DNA of 64,000 nt from Uranotaenia lowii. Its lineage: Eukaryota > Arthropoda > Insecta > Diptera > Culicidae. How positions within the stretch are numbered: the first letter of the stretch is position 1; every line of letters starts with the position of its first letter. This document shows positions 36,641 to 48,423 of the stretch, in pieces. The notes beneath the pieces were generated by a model, which saw only the letters and a list, made by a program, of their open reading frames with translations, was not told the DNA's origin and did not search any database. Location of the stretch: positions 239,525,756 through 239,589,755 of the forward strand of contig NC_073692.1 of assembly GCF_029784155.1 (NCBI RefSeq), in the 5' to 3' direction. The position numbers and the translations under genes are program-made.

Positions 36641-38540
36641 AAACTCAATCGAAATTCAAATTTAACCAAAAATAATAGCAATTCCCAAAATACACAATAA
36701 ATAATGAAATTGATTTCAAATCATTTTTGTTCTTTTGACCTATTTATTTCAATTAAGGAATCATATTTTAAAGATAATAATGCATGATGTAAAAAAGTTA
36801 ATTTCTACAGTTTTTTTTATATAAAAAAAAGATATCATTACAAATATTTCTGGCATTGCTGAATTAAGTTTAAAAAAATTAATTCATTTAACAAAATGTG
36901 TTCAAACTTGTAAAACGATTCTATTTTTGCTTTAAAAATGTCCAAAATTCAATTTGGTTTAAAACGTCATTAAAAATTTGGAAAAGTAAACAAATAACCT
37001 CAATAACTTTTTTCGCAGAACTTAAAATTACATGAAGTCCTGGGGAAAGTTGAAAATTGATTTAAAATCTTATTTTAAAATGTTTTGTTTTTGTTTTAAT
37101 GTTTTGTCAAAAAATGCAGAAATTTCTAGAATGATTTTAGAATATTTTCAGAAGTTATTGAAAAATTTCATACTGAGATCCAGAGGGCACCCAAATTAAT
37201 CTATTTCAGCTAATTCCTTTGAACCTTGGATTGTTTATGTTGTTTATTTTGGATGTTTATGGATGTTAATTTTGTGGACTTGTGTAATTTATAAAAACGG
37301 GTTTGAATGTGATGATGAGCATTTAGAAGAACAAGAAACACAGAATAAAACTGAGACTGAAATTGATTTCTTGAAGAATATTTCATATCAGAACAATTTC
37401 TGTAAATTGAAATTTTTTATTAATAAAAAAGAGGGTACCGTAATTCGAGATAATTTTGAACACTTTTTTAAATATTTTTCGATTATTTTTTCTGTAAAGG
37501 GGAATGTGGCATGTTTCATATTTTTAAAACCAGTACTGGACTCCTATGAACGTAAAACATGGTTGCAGAAATCAGACTATTTTAAATTTGATTAAAAAAT
37601 CGATTTCGTCTCTGTTCAGAATTTGATGCTTTGGGGAAATATTGATCAGTCCCTATTTGGACGGTTTTAACGAGTTTTCTTGGTCATAAAAAACCTTTAT
37701 AAAATTTACAAATGCTAGTTTATCAATTTTACGTTGCTTTTTAAAGTTTTCTTTCCAAAACATTTATATTCGAAATAAGCCAATAATGTTGCATACATTT
37801 AGGGGCAAAAATTATAACATTTGCTAAATAGTTTTAGCTTCAAAATACAAATGAATTTTTACCTTCACACATTCCCCTAGGCCTTCCCATTATTTCCACT
37901 TTCATTTTTTCTTCAAAGTTAACCATTTGATAGGGTTCCTATCCATTTATCCAATACAGGCTTACTCTATGAAAATGTTCTTATTTTTTAAATATCACAA
38001 ATTTATCATTAAATGACTATAAAAATAGTACTCTAACTATAAATATACAAAGAAAAACAGTTGTTCTATCACATTAAACAACCCGTTTGCTTCTAAATGC
38101 TTTTTGGTATCATCAGTAGAGTTGTTTGTTTGCGAGCCCTGGAGAAAATAGATATTTTAAGATTTTGAAATTACATTTTAAAACACAGAAAAAAAAAATT
38201 CAAATACAAACCAAATTATTCCTATTTGATACTCAATTTATAGGCTTTCAAACGTTGAAAACAGTTTTCAAAAATTCAAATTATAGACTGAGTTATTGAT
38301 GATAATGTGGAAAAATTTATTGTTGATCAATATTACCCCGGTGATCGATGTTACCCCGTTTTACGGTACTAGATTTTAGATTATGTTTTGCTAATTCTGA
38401 TGACCATCCTCAGTTATGATACATGGCTTCTAATTTGTTGCAGTAGAAAATTAGTATTCGGTGAATTAATTTTGAATTTGAAATGGTTGGTTTCAAATTC
38501 TGAATCTGTTTTTTTTTCGTTTTTTTCTTCTTAATAAAAA
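36641..38540. other. AT-rich sequence, no gene recognised
   Basis: The first ~90 bases repeat 21,427-21,520. A 110-codon frame at 37,263-37,595 lacks recognisable motifs. Nothing else stands out. Confidence 0.45.
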
Positions 38541-38548
38541 ATAAAAAG

Positions 38549-38991
38549 TAGAGATTTACCGAAAAGTGAATATACCCGGGTAGAACCCGGAAGATTTCAA
38601 ATAATATCTGGACATCTCGGTAAGATTTGATTTTTCTCGAATACTTTAGTGGATTTATTGACAAGCCTGGATATGAAATATCAAAGTATGAAGCTATCTA
38701 CAGTGAAATATACACGGATACACCTTAGATCTTTTACTGAATTTACATAAATTTTTGATGATTTTGTAGCTTTTTCAACATTACTTTTGGATATTTTATA
38801 AATTATCCAACATCAGTTGAAAAAAATGATAAGTCTGTTAGTTTATAAAAATTGAAAAATAAGTATTCGGCGTATTCGGCCGAATACTTGGCTCAACTAT
38901 TCGGTGAGCCGAATATTCGGCTTAACGGTTTTTTGGCGGTATTCGGCGCCGAATATTCGGCTACGCTAACCGAATATTCGGTACATCACTA
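38549..38991. mobile_element. non-autonomous hAT MITE, 443 bp
   Basis: Termini TAGAGATTTACCGAA and TTCGGTACATCACTA (inverse TAGTGATGTACCGAA) match at 13 of 15 bases. An identical 8-bp duplication ATAAAAAG lies at 38541-38548 and 38992-38999. The right third is a dense array of CCGAATATTCGGC palindromes, likely transposase-binding sites. No protein coded. Confidence 0.92.
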
Positions 38992-38999
38992 ATAAAAAG

Positions 39000-39092
39000 T
39001 GTACTATGTATGCCGTGACCGGGATTCGATCTCATGCCCGCTGGCTTTGAAGACTTGAAGGCTATCCTCTACGCCATGAGTTGCGTCGGCTT
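39000..39092 (-). mobile_element. tRNA-derived SINE, family 1, head fragment (copy 3)
   Basis: On the minus strand, A box ATGGCGTAGAGGATAGC (39061-39077), B box GAGATCGAATCCCGGTC, then CACGGCATACATAGTACAC, identical in order to copy 2. It breaks off against the hAT duplication at 38,999, so the body is lost. Confidence 0.75.
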
Positions 39093-39479
39093 CGACAATG
39101 AAACATGAAAATTTCGATGAGTAGGGGAGATGAGGGCATAATGGGCACCTTAAGGAAAATGCTTATTTAACCATAGAGAACAGCTGTAATATGTGAATTA
39201 CATCATTGTTTCGTGTTCTGACGCTCAAATAGTCTATTGTCTAATTGGATGAAACTTTAAAAAGTAAATAAAAACGTTTAAAAATGCATTTTAAAAAATT
39301 TTGCCGAAAGCTGAAAACCAGTCACTGTAGAGGCATAATGAGAAACCCCCCGAGGCAGTATGAGCACCATTAATGAAGGCATAATGAGCATTTTCTGCCG
39401 GGGAATCTAGCAGCGAATTCGACTCGATGAAGTCAATTGAGTAATAGAGCTACAGCTCAACTTGTATCGTCTGACGATT

Positions 39480-39532
39480 TGGCCTATTGGTTAGATGTCG
39501 GAGAGATAATCAGTAGGCTCGAGTTCGATTCC
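39480..39532 (+). other. tRNA-like module 1 (A and B boxes)
   Basis: A box TGGCCTATTGGTTAG (39480-39494) and B box GAGTTCGATTCC (39521-39532), spaced as in tRNA genes. The would-be acceptor ends do not pair, so it is not a functional tRNA gene. Confidence 0.7.
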
Positions 39533-39792
39533 TGGTGGAGGTGATTTTTTTTTCTTCATTTATCATTTATGATCATGATTGCACTAAACGGTGAGGCGTA
39601 GATTCATCAAACAAAGCAAAAACAAAATAATCTAGGTCTGTTTGTAGAATTCAAAGAATTAACACATGTTCATACATTATGTTTCTGGTGTTTTGTTTGA
39701 CGGATGATGCTTTGATGCTATTAGCCGTATAATGTAACAATAAAAAAAATCAATCATGAATGGTATGTGCAAAAAAAAAATCCCCTCGGACA

Positions 39793-39845
39793 GGAATCGA
39801 ACTCGAGTCTACTGATTACCTCTCCGACATCTAACCAATAGGCCA
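39793..39845 (-). other. tRNA-like module 2, inverted
   Basis: On the minus strand, A box TGGCCTATTGGTTAG (39831-39845) and B box GAGTTCGATTCC (39793-39804). It pairs with module 1 as the inverted inner arm of unit A. Confidence 0.7.
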
Positions 39846-40500
39846 AATCGTCAGACGATACAAGTTAAGCTGTAGCTCTATTATTCAGTTGACTTCATCG
39901 AGTTGAATTCGCTGCTTGATTCTCCGGCAGAAAATGCTCAATATGCCTTCATTGAAAGTGCTCTGTTCGCCTCTAGTGAACAAATTAAAGTAAAAACGCG
40001 TTTTACAATTGATTAAAGTGAAAAATCAAAAATTTTATGATGCTGAAAATTTAGAAATAATGTGTAGATCATGTTGCAGTGCATACATTTCAGATCAAGA
40101 TGATTTAAAGGTCATAAAAGCTTATTTGGTGGTGCTCAAAAATTATAATATTTTCGTCACTTGAGAACCTAGCTGGTTATTATTTAATATTTCTGTAAAT
40201 ATGAAAAGGATATTTCTTTTTTGGTGAAAAATTAATACTATAGGTAGTACGAAACAAGTCCTCATGAAAATTTGTTTAAGAAAATACGTACTTATGTAGA
40301 AAAATGGACTTCTCATTATGCCTCGGGTGCTCGTTATGCCCTCATCTCCCCTACTTAAATCTTTAACTGAGTAAAATGCTACATAAAGATGCTTAATTCA
40401 TTTCAGATGCATTTTCTGCCGGGGAATCTAGCAGCGAATTCAACTCGATGAAATCAACTGAATAATAGAGCTACAGCTTGGCTTGTTTCGTCTGTCGATT

Positions 40501-40553
40501 TAGCCTATTGGTAAGGTGCCGGAGAGGTAATCAGTAGACTCGAGTTCGATTCC
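40501..40553 (+). other. tRNA-like module 3
   Basis: A box TAGCCTATTGGTAAGG (from 40501) and B box GAGTTCGATTCC (40542-40553). The sequence differs slightly from module 1 in the D-arm region. Confidence 0.65.
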
Positions 40554-40677
40554 TGTTCGAGGGGATTTTTTTTTGCACATACCATTCATGATTGATTTTT
40601 TTTATTGTTACATTATGCGGCTAATAGCATCAAAGCATCATCCGTCAAACAAAACACCAGCAACATAATGTATGAGC

Positions 40678-40880
40678 GGGCTTGTGATATAGCTCAGTTG
40701 GCAAGTCTGTTGTCTCCTGAGCAGATGTCCGCGAGTTCGAGCCCAAGAGTAAACATCGAACACAGTTGTACCGGATAAGTTTTTCAATAACGATCCGCCA
40801 ACTGTAACGTTGATAAAGTCGCGAATGCCCATAATGATGGTAAAACGACTATAATCGAAACAAAAAAAAAAAAAAATAAA
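40678..40880 (+). mobile_element. tRNA-derived SINE, family 2, full length (203 bp)
   Basis: A canonical A box TAGCTCAGTTGG (40690-40701) and B box AGTTCGAGCCC (40734-40744) head a ~130-bp tRNA-unrelated body and a 15-A tail. The 13-bp duplication ATAATGTATGAGC is identical at 40665-40677 and 40881-40893, showing LINE-type integration into foldback unit B. The head differs from family 1. Poly-A ending suggests it borrows a poly-A-recognising LINE, such as the Jockey-type element here (inference). Confidence 0.92.
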
Positions 40881-41026
40881 ATAATGTATGAGCATGTGTT
40901 CATTCTTTGAATTCTACAAACAGACCCAGATTATTTTGTTATTGCTTTGTTTGATGAATCTACGCCTCTCCGTTTAGTGCAATCATGATCATGAATGATA
41001 AATGAAAAAAAAAATCACCTCGACCA

Positions 41027-41080
41027 GGAATCGAACCCGAGCCTACTGATTACCTCTCCGACATCTAACCAATAGGCCAA
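41027..41080 (-). other. tRNA-like module 4, inverted
   Basis: On the minus strand, A box TGGCCTATTGGTTAG (41066-41080) and B box GGGTTCGATTCC (41027-41038). This copy has the best B box and T-arm of the four. Confidence 0.7.
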
Positions 41081-41428
41081 ATCGTCAAGTTAAGCTGTAG
41101 CATTATTATTCAGTTGACTTCATCGAGTAGAATTCGCTGCTAGATTCCCCGGCTGAAAATGCTCATTATGCCTTCATTAATGGTGCTCATACTGCCTCGG
41201 GGGGTTTCTCATTATGCCTCTACAGTGACTGGTTTTCAGCTTTTGGCAAAAATTTTTAAAATGCATTTTTAAACGTTTTTATCTACTTTTTCAAGTTTCA
41301 TCCAATTAGGCAATAGACTATTTGAGTGTCTGAACACGAAACAATGATGTAATCCACACATAACAGCTGTTCTCTATGGTTAAATAAGCGTTTTTCTTAA
41401 GGTGGCCATTATGCCCCCATCTCCCCTA

Positions 41429-44400
41429 ATGGTAACGAATGTCTTCAAAATTTGAATTTATTTAATTTTTAATAAGAGAGCCGTAAGCCGCTTTAAACAA
41501 GATATCGCTTTCTAATCGATGCATACCGGCCTTGAGTCAAAAAGATCACGTTCGTTCTCGAAAGGAAATCGCAGATTAGCGCTCTGGCTGGACCGCTATG
41601 AGGCAATCCAATTCATAAGGAATTCTAAATGTTCACGCTCAAATGCAAACCTGCTCACGATTATCCATCAGCCTAAGATTAACGAAAGCAAAAGGAATGT
41701 TCTCACCAACCTGATGGCTTGATCGGATCGGAACGCACGCAGCAAAAAGAAATTCTTCTATCGCTGGGCATCGCGATCGGTATCTTTTATACCTACTTTC
41801 GTTCTTATTCTAACCTTACGATCAACCGAAGAAAAATTCCAACTCAATCCATATGCGCCATCACGATGCGCGTAGCTTGTTGCCTAATTGCGGCGCGGCT
41901 GGTTTTCCTCCAACCAACCAATCCATTAGCCAAGAATTTCGGCTTCCGCGGGAAATCGATCGACCTTCTCAAGGTTACTGCTTAGCTACTTGCGTAAAGA
42001 GACGATTTAAGTGAAGAGGCTGGAGAAAAAATTGCCACCATCTCCCGCTAAGTTTGGGGCCAGGAATTTTTTAATGAATCTGTCCATATTGGCGCCGAGC
42101 GGATCTCCAATCGCTTGCTGTCTCGAATTGTTCGGTAATGAACCGGAAATTCCGACAATTTATTTGTTGGCAGGCAGAATGTTTGACGTAATTTGCGTTT
42201 TCGATGATGGAGTATCGCATTGATCGTTTGGCTCGCAGAAAATTGAAAAGGCAAGTATAGAAAATATGTTTCCGAAAAATTTGCATTGACATCCTTTAAA
42301 AAAAAACTGGTGTACGTGATTGTAAATACGTCTTTGATTATTTCCTACACCTGTCATTTTCTTCCAATCTTCAATCCATTTAAAATTTACTAATTTTGAA
42401 ACGTTCTCATAAAACGAACATAAAACTCTACTATAAAGAAATAAAAATAATCAACGAAACCATGTTTTCGAATAAAATAACATATTTCAGAATTCAGTCT
42501 TTCAATATTCAAGTTCCAGGGTATGGATGTGCTGAATTCTAAAGTCCGTTTGAACAATCTATTAAATTACCCGTTTAGAGTCAACTTAATAGACATCATC
42601 GAAGCAAACCAAGCAGCAGACCGTTAAATTGTCGGATTCATTTTTTTTGCTCACTCACCGGAATGTCTCAGTTGGCGACGACGACGTCTCGAAATCGTAA
42701 GTGTCGCGCTGCCTACTTAGTATAGATATGGCGAGATGATATGCATTTCTCGTTTTACTGTCCCCACAAGAATTGTCTCCTCTTTCGTACCAAAAAGCAC
42801 CAATCCAAGTGACCTTGGCCAATGCCGTTTGGCTACGTTTCCTAAACCTGTTTGCTACGATGATACGTTTTTCGATTCTAATGGTTTTAATCAACTTAGG
42901 AATTTGCGAAAAGAATTAGGTATGAACATCCACTTGGTTGAAAATTGAAAGAAATGTTTCCCGGCCCGAAAGCCTGCAAATGGCATCTAAAGAGCAAAAC
43001 GAAAATTTTCAACCGCATTTGAAATGTGTTAAGAAATTCTACACCAGGCACGCGTTTCAAAAACATTTGTTTTGCACCTGTCGCCATCATTGGGCCCAAA
43101 CCGACGAAATAAAAACACGCAAAATTCGCAGAACCTTCGAATGATGAAAACAAATGCCATGTGCAAAAAAAAACCAGAACTCTGCTGGTTTGGTTTGGTT
43201 TGGATCTCCGGGTGCCTTTCCCAAAAGCCCAAAAGACACCAGTTGTTTCGATCCAATGTTGACATGATACCTACCTACTTACATCGTCATCATCGTACAT
43301 ACTCATGGTTCTTTGCGCGCGGGCACCTGAGATCAGTTTTCACCGGAATGGTTATCGTGCCAATTTAGACGGCGAAGATCTTTTCATCATTCAGAGCACC
43401 TTCGCCGAGGGCCAATTGATATTCCGACCCATCATCGTCATAAGATGCGGGATAATCATTGAAAAGCTTAAAGTTATGTATCCTCTGCTGGGCTTCCAGA
43501 GATTGCAGCTGCCCAATTATGTTTGTAGAAAGCTTTTGTTCGATAAAGAATACCGCTTTTCACAACGACAGTTGTTTTATCTGTTTGTTTAACAAGTTTT
43601 CAAAACACATTTATAGAGAGATGACAGTTTTTGGTATACATTAAACATTTGAAAATATTACCGTAAAGTGGGATTACTTTGATCACTGGCGTAATATTGA
43701 TCAACAGGCAAAAATTTTAGGATACGTTTAGCGTTTTCGTTTATGAGTAGACGCAACCTAGTTCTCCGCGAGTTTTGCCCTAAATGCTGTCATTGTGTTC
43801 GTTTATCAATTTCACCAGTTTTGCTCGAGTATTGAACCTTTAAGTAGGCGGTTACACCCCGTAGAAATGGTCAGTGATGGGGTAAGCATGAAGGCAGGCG
43901 TACAGAAGATTTCGTTAATTTGGAGTGTTTTTTTTCTTCGTCCGAGTGAAAATTATTATAATTTTATTATTATTAAAAAGAAATCATTAAACAAACTGTT
44001 GAGAAAGGTGTTAAACCAGTGGCCGTACTTATTCAGAATCAGTGATCATCGAAATATTTTTCAAACAACTTGTGTTTTGATTCATTGGCTTCCGGGAGTT
44101 TGCTATGGACGAATGTGTGGAAAAGTTAGTTTGCTTTACTAGAGTTAAGTCCTGCCGCTCAAGCAAAATTCACTTTGTCCTGAAAATCAGTCCATGATCT
44201 ATTTGTATTAAAATCCGGATTCTGAGTGATTGGGTATGGTGGAGCAAATGATTAGTTTATAAGAAGTTAAGATTTAATAGGTGATTTAAGTTTGGAAAAA
44301 CTCATAGTGCCACTGTGCGAAAGAAAACTTTCCGGATCATCGAAAATAATTATTTCAATGCATGCTACGATCACAAAAGTTTTTCGCTCGCTACTGATGG

Positions 44401-47100
44401 ACCGCTGAAAGATTGCTGTAGCCTTGCGATGGCTCTACGAGAAGTATCCTTTCTTAACGTTTTAATTGGGCTGACTCTAGAATTTTTCAATTTTTTTTTA
44501 ATTCAGTAGTAAGGATGACCCACAACGCCCCCCTCCCCGTCACCTTAATTGAACAGCTTTTAAGTTAAGTTGGTAAAATTGTACAGTCTCTAAGTGTGTA
44601 TACATTTGCTGATGGAGCGATTTTACCTTTCGAGCTCTTAAAGACCTCGAAAGGTTTTGTGTTCTACTACTGTTCCTTTCGTTTTTATTTATTTTCAAAA
44701 GCGAGTAAAGGCGCTTTATCCTTGGTCGATGACCAGAAATGGTTGTTCACTGAAATCCAAACAGTATAACGAAGAAAACTATATCTTAGAATTGCAAAAT
44801 GTTTTCATTTATCACATCATATTCATTAAAATGCTTCTACTCGTAAGTTTTGTGATTTCTGTGACCAAAATAAATCATATCCAGCCGCTGAAGAAAGGTC
44901 CTAGTGATTGGCGAAATTGCTTGACGTTGCGCATTGTTTCTTCATCAAGGAGCATTTTTCTTAGCATGCTTCCAACGATACTGCCCATTTGAAACGTATG
45001 GTACTGGTGGTCCACGTTTCTTCCTGTTCCTGTGTTCCAGATGTCTCTGCGTTCTCTGCTCCATGATAGGCCCAACCATTTTTATGTTTTTGATTATTTT
45101 AATATTTTTATGTTAACATAATCGAAAGCATAAACATAGAAAAGAAGAATAATAACGTTTTCTTATTATTCTTTGGGACTCAGACTTATATTCTGGCTGT
45201 GGAAGTACGATTAGTGATGGGGTAAGCATGAAGGCAAATAAAGGTGAGTGTAGCAACCATAATTTTGCATAGGTCTCAGATGACACTTTTGTTTGTTTAT
45301 GAAGAAAAAATTTGCCCCGGTGCCAGTAGAGAACACGAAACTTTTTAATAATAACTTTTGACGTGTTTGTTTTTTCCCCTGGCACAGTAACCACATTTAA
45401 CTTCAATATACAAACAAAATCGTCACCCGGGACGATATATAAGGCTACATCATTCACCCACACGCTGACAACTTTTACCTACGGTATGCCACGGCTGGCT
45501 TTGAGGGCAAACTATGCTTAGCATAGCATAGTTTAGCTTGATTGACTTCCCACATCCTCCTGAATCATTGAACCCGAAATGCTCAGTTTATTTTTTTTAC
45601 AAAATGTTCATGAAATGGTTCTCCTGGTTCGGACCACAAAAATAAATGAAATTTAAATTTGTAAAAAAAATAGCGCAAAGTAGTCAAATTTGAAAAATTC
45701 CAGTAAATTTCATTTATGAAGACAACAAAATGTTGGAATTTTAATAAATTTTGTAGTCATTTTTTTCAAAAACTCTACCATCGCTCAAACAGTATTTACT
45801 AGCAATCGAATGAAAAGTAGGTTTTTCAGACCACTTTTTTTAACTTTTTGTGACCCTTTCATTGAAAAAAAAATCATGATGCAGACATAAACTTCAGCTT
45901 TTATATGCATAAGGCAAATATTTTTTGGACGTGTAATATATGAACTACAGCAGTTTTCCTGAGGCATGGTATTTCGGATTTTTTTTCTATCATGCTGAAT
46001 AACGAGAAAACTATAAGCTTTAGCTATATATAATGTTCTAAACATATTTTTCTGACATTACAAGTTTTCTATTGATATAAGTTTTATATGAAACTCATAA
46101 CAATTCAAACGACTTAGATAGATTTTACTTTTGGAGTGTCTAATTGACACTCTAAGTTGGAAAAGGGAGTTTTTTTGTCCACTTTTCCAGGGTTCGTCCA
46201 TAAAAAAAAGTAAAGATGCAATATTAAAGAACTCTAGAATTTATTTAGGGTCCCCGAAGAAAAATTTTGTGTTATGAAGCTTTGAAAAAGTTACAAGCAT
46301 TCAAACTTGCAATAATGTCAAATTGACACTTTAATGCGGATGCGGGTTAAAAAGTCCTAGATTATCCAATAATGAGATAAAATTTGAATAATAGTGAAAG
46401 ATGGTTGATTCCATGAAGTTAAGGAATGTGAGAGGTGTTTTCAAGCTCAATCCGAAAATATCAATAGAGGAAGTGATAAACAGGCCTGACTTCATTTCTA
46501 CAAGGTGGAAAAACTTCCCAACGGTAAAATAAACCAAATGCGGTGGTCAAATCGTGCGCAAAAATTTGGTCTGCAAGTGGGAATATATTTTGAAAAAATT
46601 CGTAATGGACAGCAAAACTACCTCTTTAGCGGTCATTTGGCAGGTTTTTACCCAGAAACTTTTCATTCACAAGTCTTGCCTGTATTTCTCAGAGATAAAC
46701 AAGGAGAAAAAATTGAAAAAAATAGTTTCTAGTACTTTAAGACGCTAACGATTTGTGGAAACTGCAAATTTCTCAGGGTTTCATAACGGTTAACACGATG
46801 AATGGCTAAAAATACAAAGAAGACTTTCTCCAAATGTGACCGTTTTCTCTGCAAAGCTCTTCAATAGCTCCCAATCAATTCATGCTGCGTTCAAGTTGGA
46901 TCTGGAATCGTACCATTACGCAAAAAAGAGTGGTGGAGTTATAAAAAGTCATATATGTTGTTCTTGTGCCGAAGGAAGACAATCGGCTAAATTTGTTATA
47001 ACTTTGACCAATTTCAAAATCATGAGTAATTTTGAATGTTTAACTTAAGGAAACAGAAAACGTGATCATAAATAGCCTTAATTAAAAAAAAAATAGATGG
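41429..47100. other. long stretch without recognised gene or transposon
   Basis: 41,500-43,600 is less AT-rich than its surroundings, with many overlapping 60-98-codon frames on both strands but no domain. The 21-bp word GATGGGGTAAGCATGAAGGCA recurs at about 43,876 and 45,215. A TATA-like GATATATAAGG lies at about 45,434. 46,130-46,340 contains two TTGACACT words ~200 bp apart. This could be host intronic or regulatory DNA. I cannot name a function. Confidence 0.4.
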
Positions 47101-47281
47101 TTAATAGATGGCGCACGTGTTGCTCAAATATAATAGCGAAAAACTTCTTTATTGGGAGCTATCAACTTGACGTATTTCTTTCAATTTTGCATTTGAAAAA
47201 CCTGAACATCCCTCATTTTGTGGTGTGTGTGTGTAGAATGTTGCTCCTTTTTTCATTTTGGAATCCACTCTTCAGTTGCAA

Positions 47282-48298
47282 ATGCCGTCCAAAAAAGAAG
47301 AGCAGCGTATCAAAATTTTGCTCGCGCATCGCGAAAATCCGAGCTACTCGCACGCAAAGCTGGCAAAATCGCTAAAAGTTGCCAAATCAACCGTTACAAA
47401 TGTAATTAAAGTGTTTGGGGAACGTTTGTTGACAGCCAGGAAGTCTGGATCGGGGGGAAATCGAAAACCGGAAGCCGCTGAGACGACAAAGAGAGTTTCC
47501 GGTAGTTTCAAGCGAAACCCTATCCTCTCTCACCGAGATGCCGCAAATAAGCTGGGTGTATCGTCTACAACCGTGCATCGAGCAAAAAAAAAACGAGCCG
47601 GACTATCGACTTACAAGAAGGTAGTGACTCCAAATCGCGATGATAAACAAAATACGACGGCCAAAGTGCGATCCCGGAGGCTGTACACGACGATGCTGAC
47701 GAAGTTTGACTGCATGGTAATGGACGACGAAACCTACGTCAAAGCCGACTACAAGCAGCTACCGCGACAGGAGTTTTATACGGCAAAAGGAAGGGGAAAG
47801 GTAGTAGATATTTTCAAGCACATGAAACTGTCAAAGTTCGCGAATAAATATCTGGTTTGGCAAGCCATCTGTACATGTGGCTTGAAAAGCAGCATTTTCA
47901 TAGCTTCCGGGACTGTCAACCAAGAAATTTACGTGAAAGAGTGTTTGAATAAACGTCTGCTGCCTTTCCTGAAGAAATACGGTTGATCCGTACTGTTTTG
48001 GCCGAATTTGGCATCTTGCCATTACGCTATAAAGGCCATGGAGTGGTACGCCGCCATCAACGTGCAGGTGGTTCTCAAGGACAAGAACCCTCCCAACACG
48101 CCAGAGCTCTGCCCAATTGAGAAATACTGGACTATTGTCAAGCGGAATCTGAAGAAGACCACAAAAACTGCTAAGGACGAGCAGCAGTTCAAGGCAAACT
48201 GGCTTTCTGCGGCGAAGAAGGTGAACAAGGTGGCTGTACAAAATCTGATGGCAGGGGTTAAGCGTAATTCAGATTTGGAAAAGTGGAAGCCTAACTGA
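47282..48298 (+). pseudogene. ITmD37E (Tc1/mariner superfamily) transposase, inactivated
   Basis: One frame of 339 codons from ATG at 47282 to the stop at 48298, broken only by TGA at codon 235 (47984-47986). The N-terminus has two helix-turn-helix segments (about 27-45 and 81-107) that would bind the terminal repeats. The DDE catalytic domain has the first acidic residue in MDDETY (148/149). The second sits in WPNLASC at 242 and is N instead of D. The glutamate is in PIEKYW at 280. Exactly 37 residues separate 242 and 280, defining the DD37E family known from mosquitoes. Stop plus the D-to-N change make it dead. The TGA is likely a decayed CGA or GGA (inference). Confidence 0.92.
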
Positions 48299-48373
48299 AT
48301 ATTTTTCCTGAATTTTATACTAATTAAACTTGAAAAAGAAATTTAATTTGATTTTTTAAATAAACGATTTCAC

Positions 48374-48421
48374 CGATTTACACGCGTTTTCTCTTGACCA
48401 AATTTTGACCGTGTCACCCTT
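48374..48421 (+). repeat. right terminal region of the ITmD37E element
   Basis: TTGACCAAATTTTGACCGTG followed by TCACCCTTTAGTA resembles the ends of ITmD37E elements. A TA follows at about 48,422. The inverse was not found upstream of 47,282, so the left end is missing or highly diverged. Confidence 0.55.
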
Positions 48422-48423
48422 TA

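Larger units (their letters stand above)
39124..40351. mobile_element. TA-flanked foldback element, unit A
   Basis: The left end GGGGAGATGAGGGCATAATG follows TA (39122-39123). The right end CCCTCATCTCCCC precedes TA (40352-40353). Each terminus carries repeats of GGCATAATGAGCA. Inner arms around 39,400-39,545 and 39,785-39,930 are inverted copies, each holding a tRNA-like A/B-box module. Length ~1.23 kb; no protein frame. TA duplication suggests a Tc1/mariner-mobilised MITE (inference). Confidence 0.75.
40405..41426. mobile_element. TA-flanked foldback element, unit B (left end missing)
   Basis: It begins abruptly at ATTTTCTGCCGGGGAATC, inside the arm sequence, and ends with CCCCCATCTCCCC followed by TA (41427-41428). 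Its right arm (about 40,900-41,426) is an inverted copy of the left arm of unit A (39,124-39,690) with high identity. It carries modules 3 and 4 and is interrupted by a SINE. Unit B either lost its left end or arose by recombination with unit A. Confidence 0.7.

Noticed and set aside
37263..37595. 110-codon frame
   Set aside because: AT-driven Phe/Lys/Asn-rich composition, no motif, and no splice or promoter context.
40678..40750. Possible tRNA gene (near-canonical A and B boxes)
   Set aside because: The flanking 13-bp duplication, 3' body and poly-A tail show it is the head of a SINE, and the acceptor ends do not pair.
39480..41080. Four possible tRNA genes
   Set aside because: A and B boxes are present, but acceptor and anticodon stems do not fold. 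They are modules of foldback elements.
41500..43640. Overlapping frames on both strands suggesting a host gene
   Set aside because: No domain, no consistent coding strand, and no convincing splice-site chain. It reflects locally higher GC.
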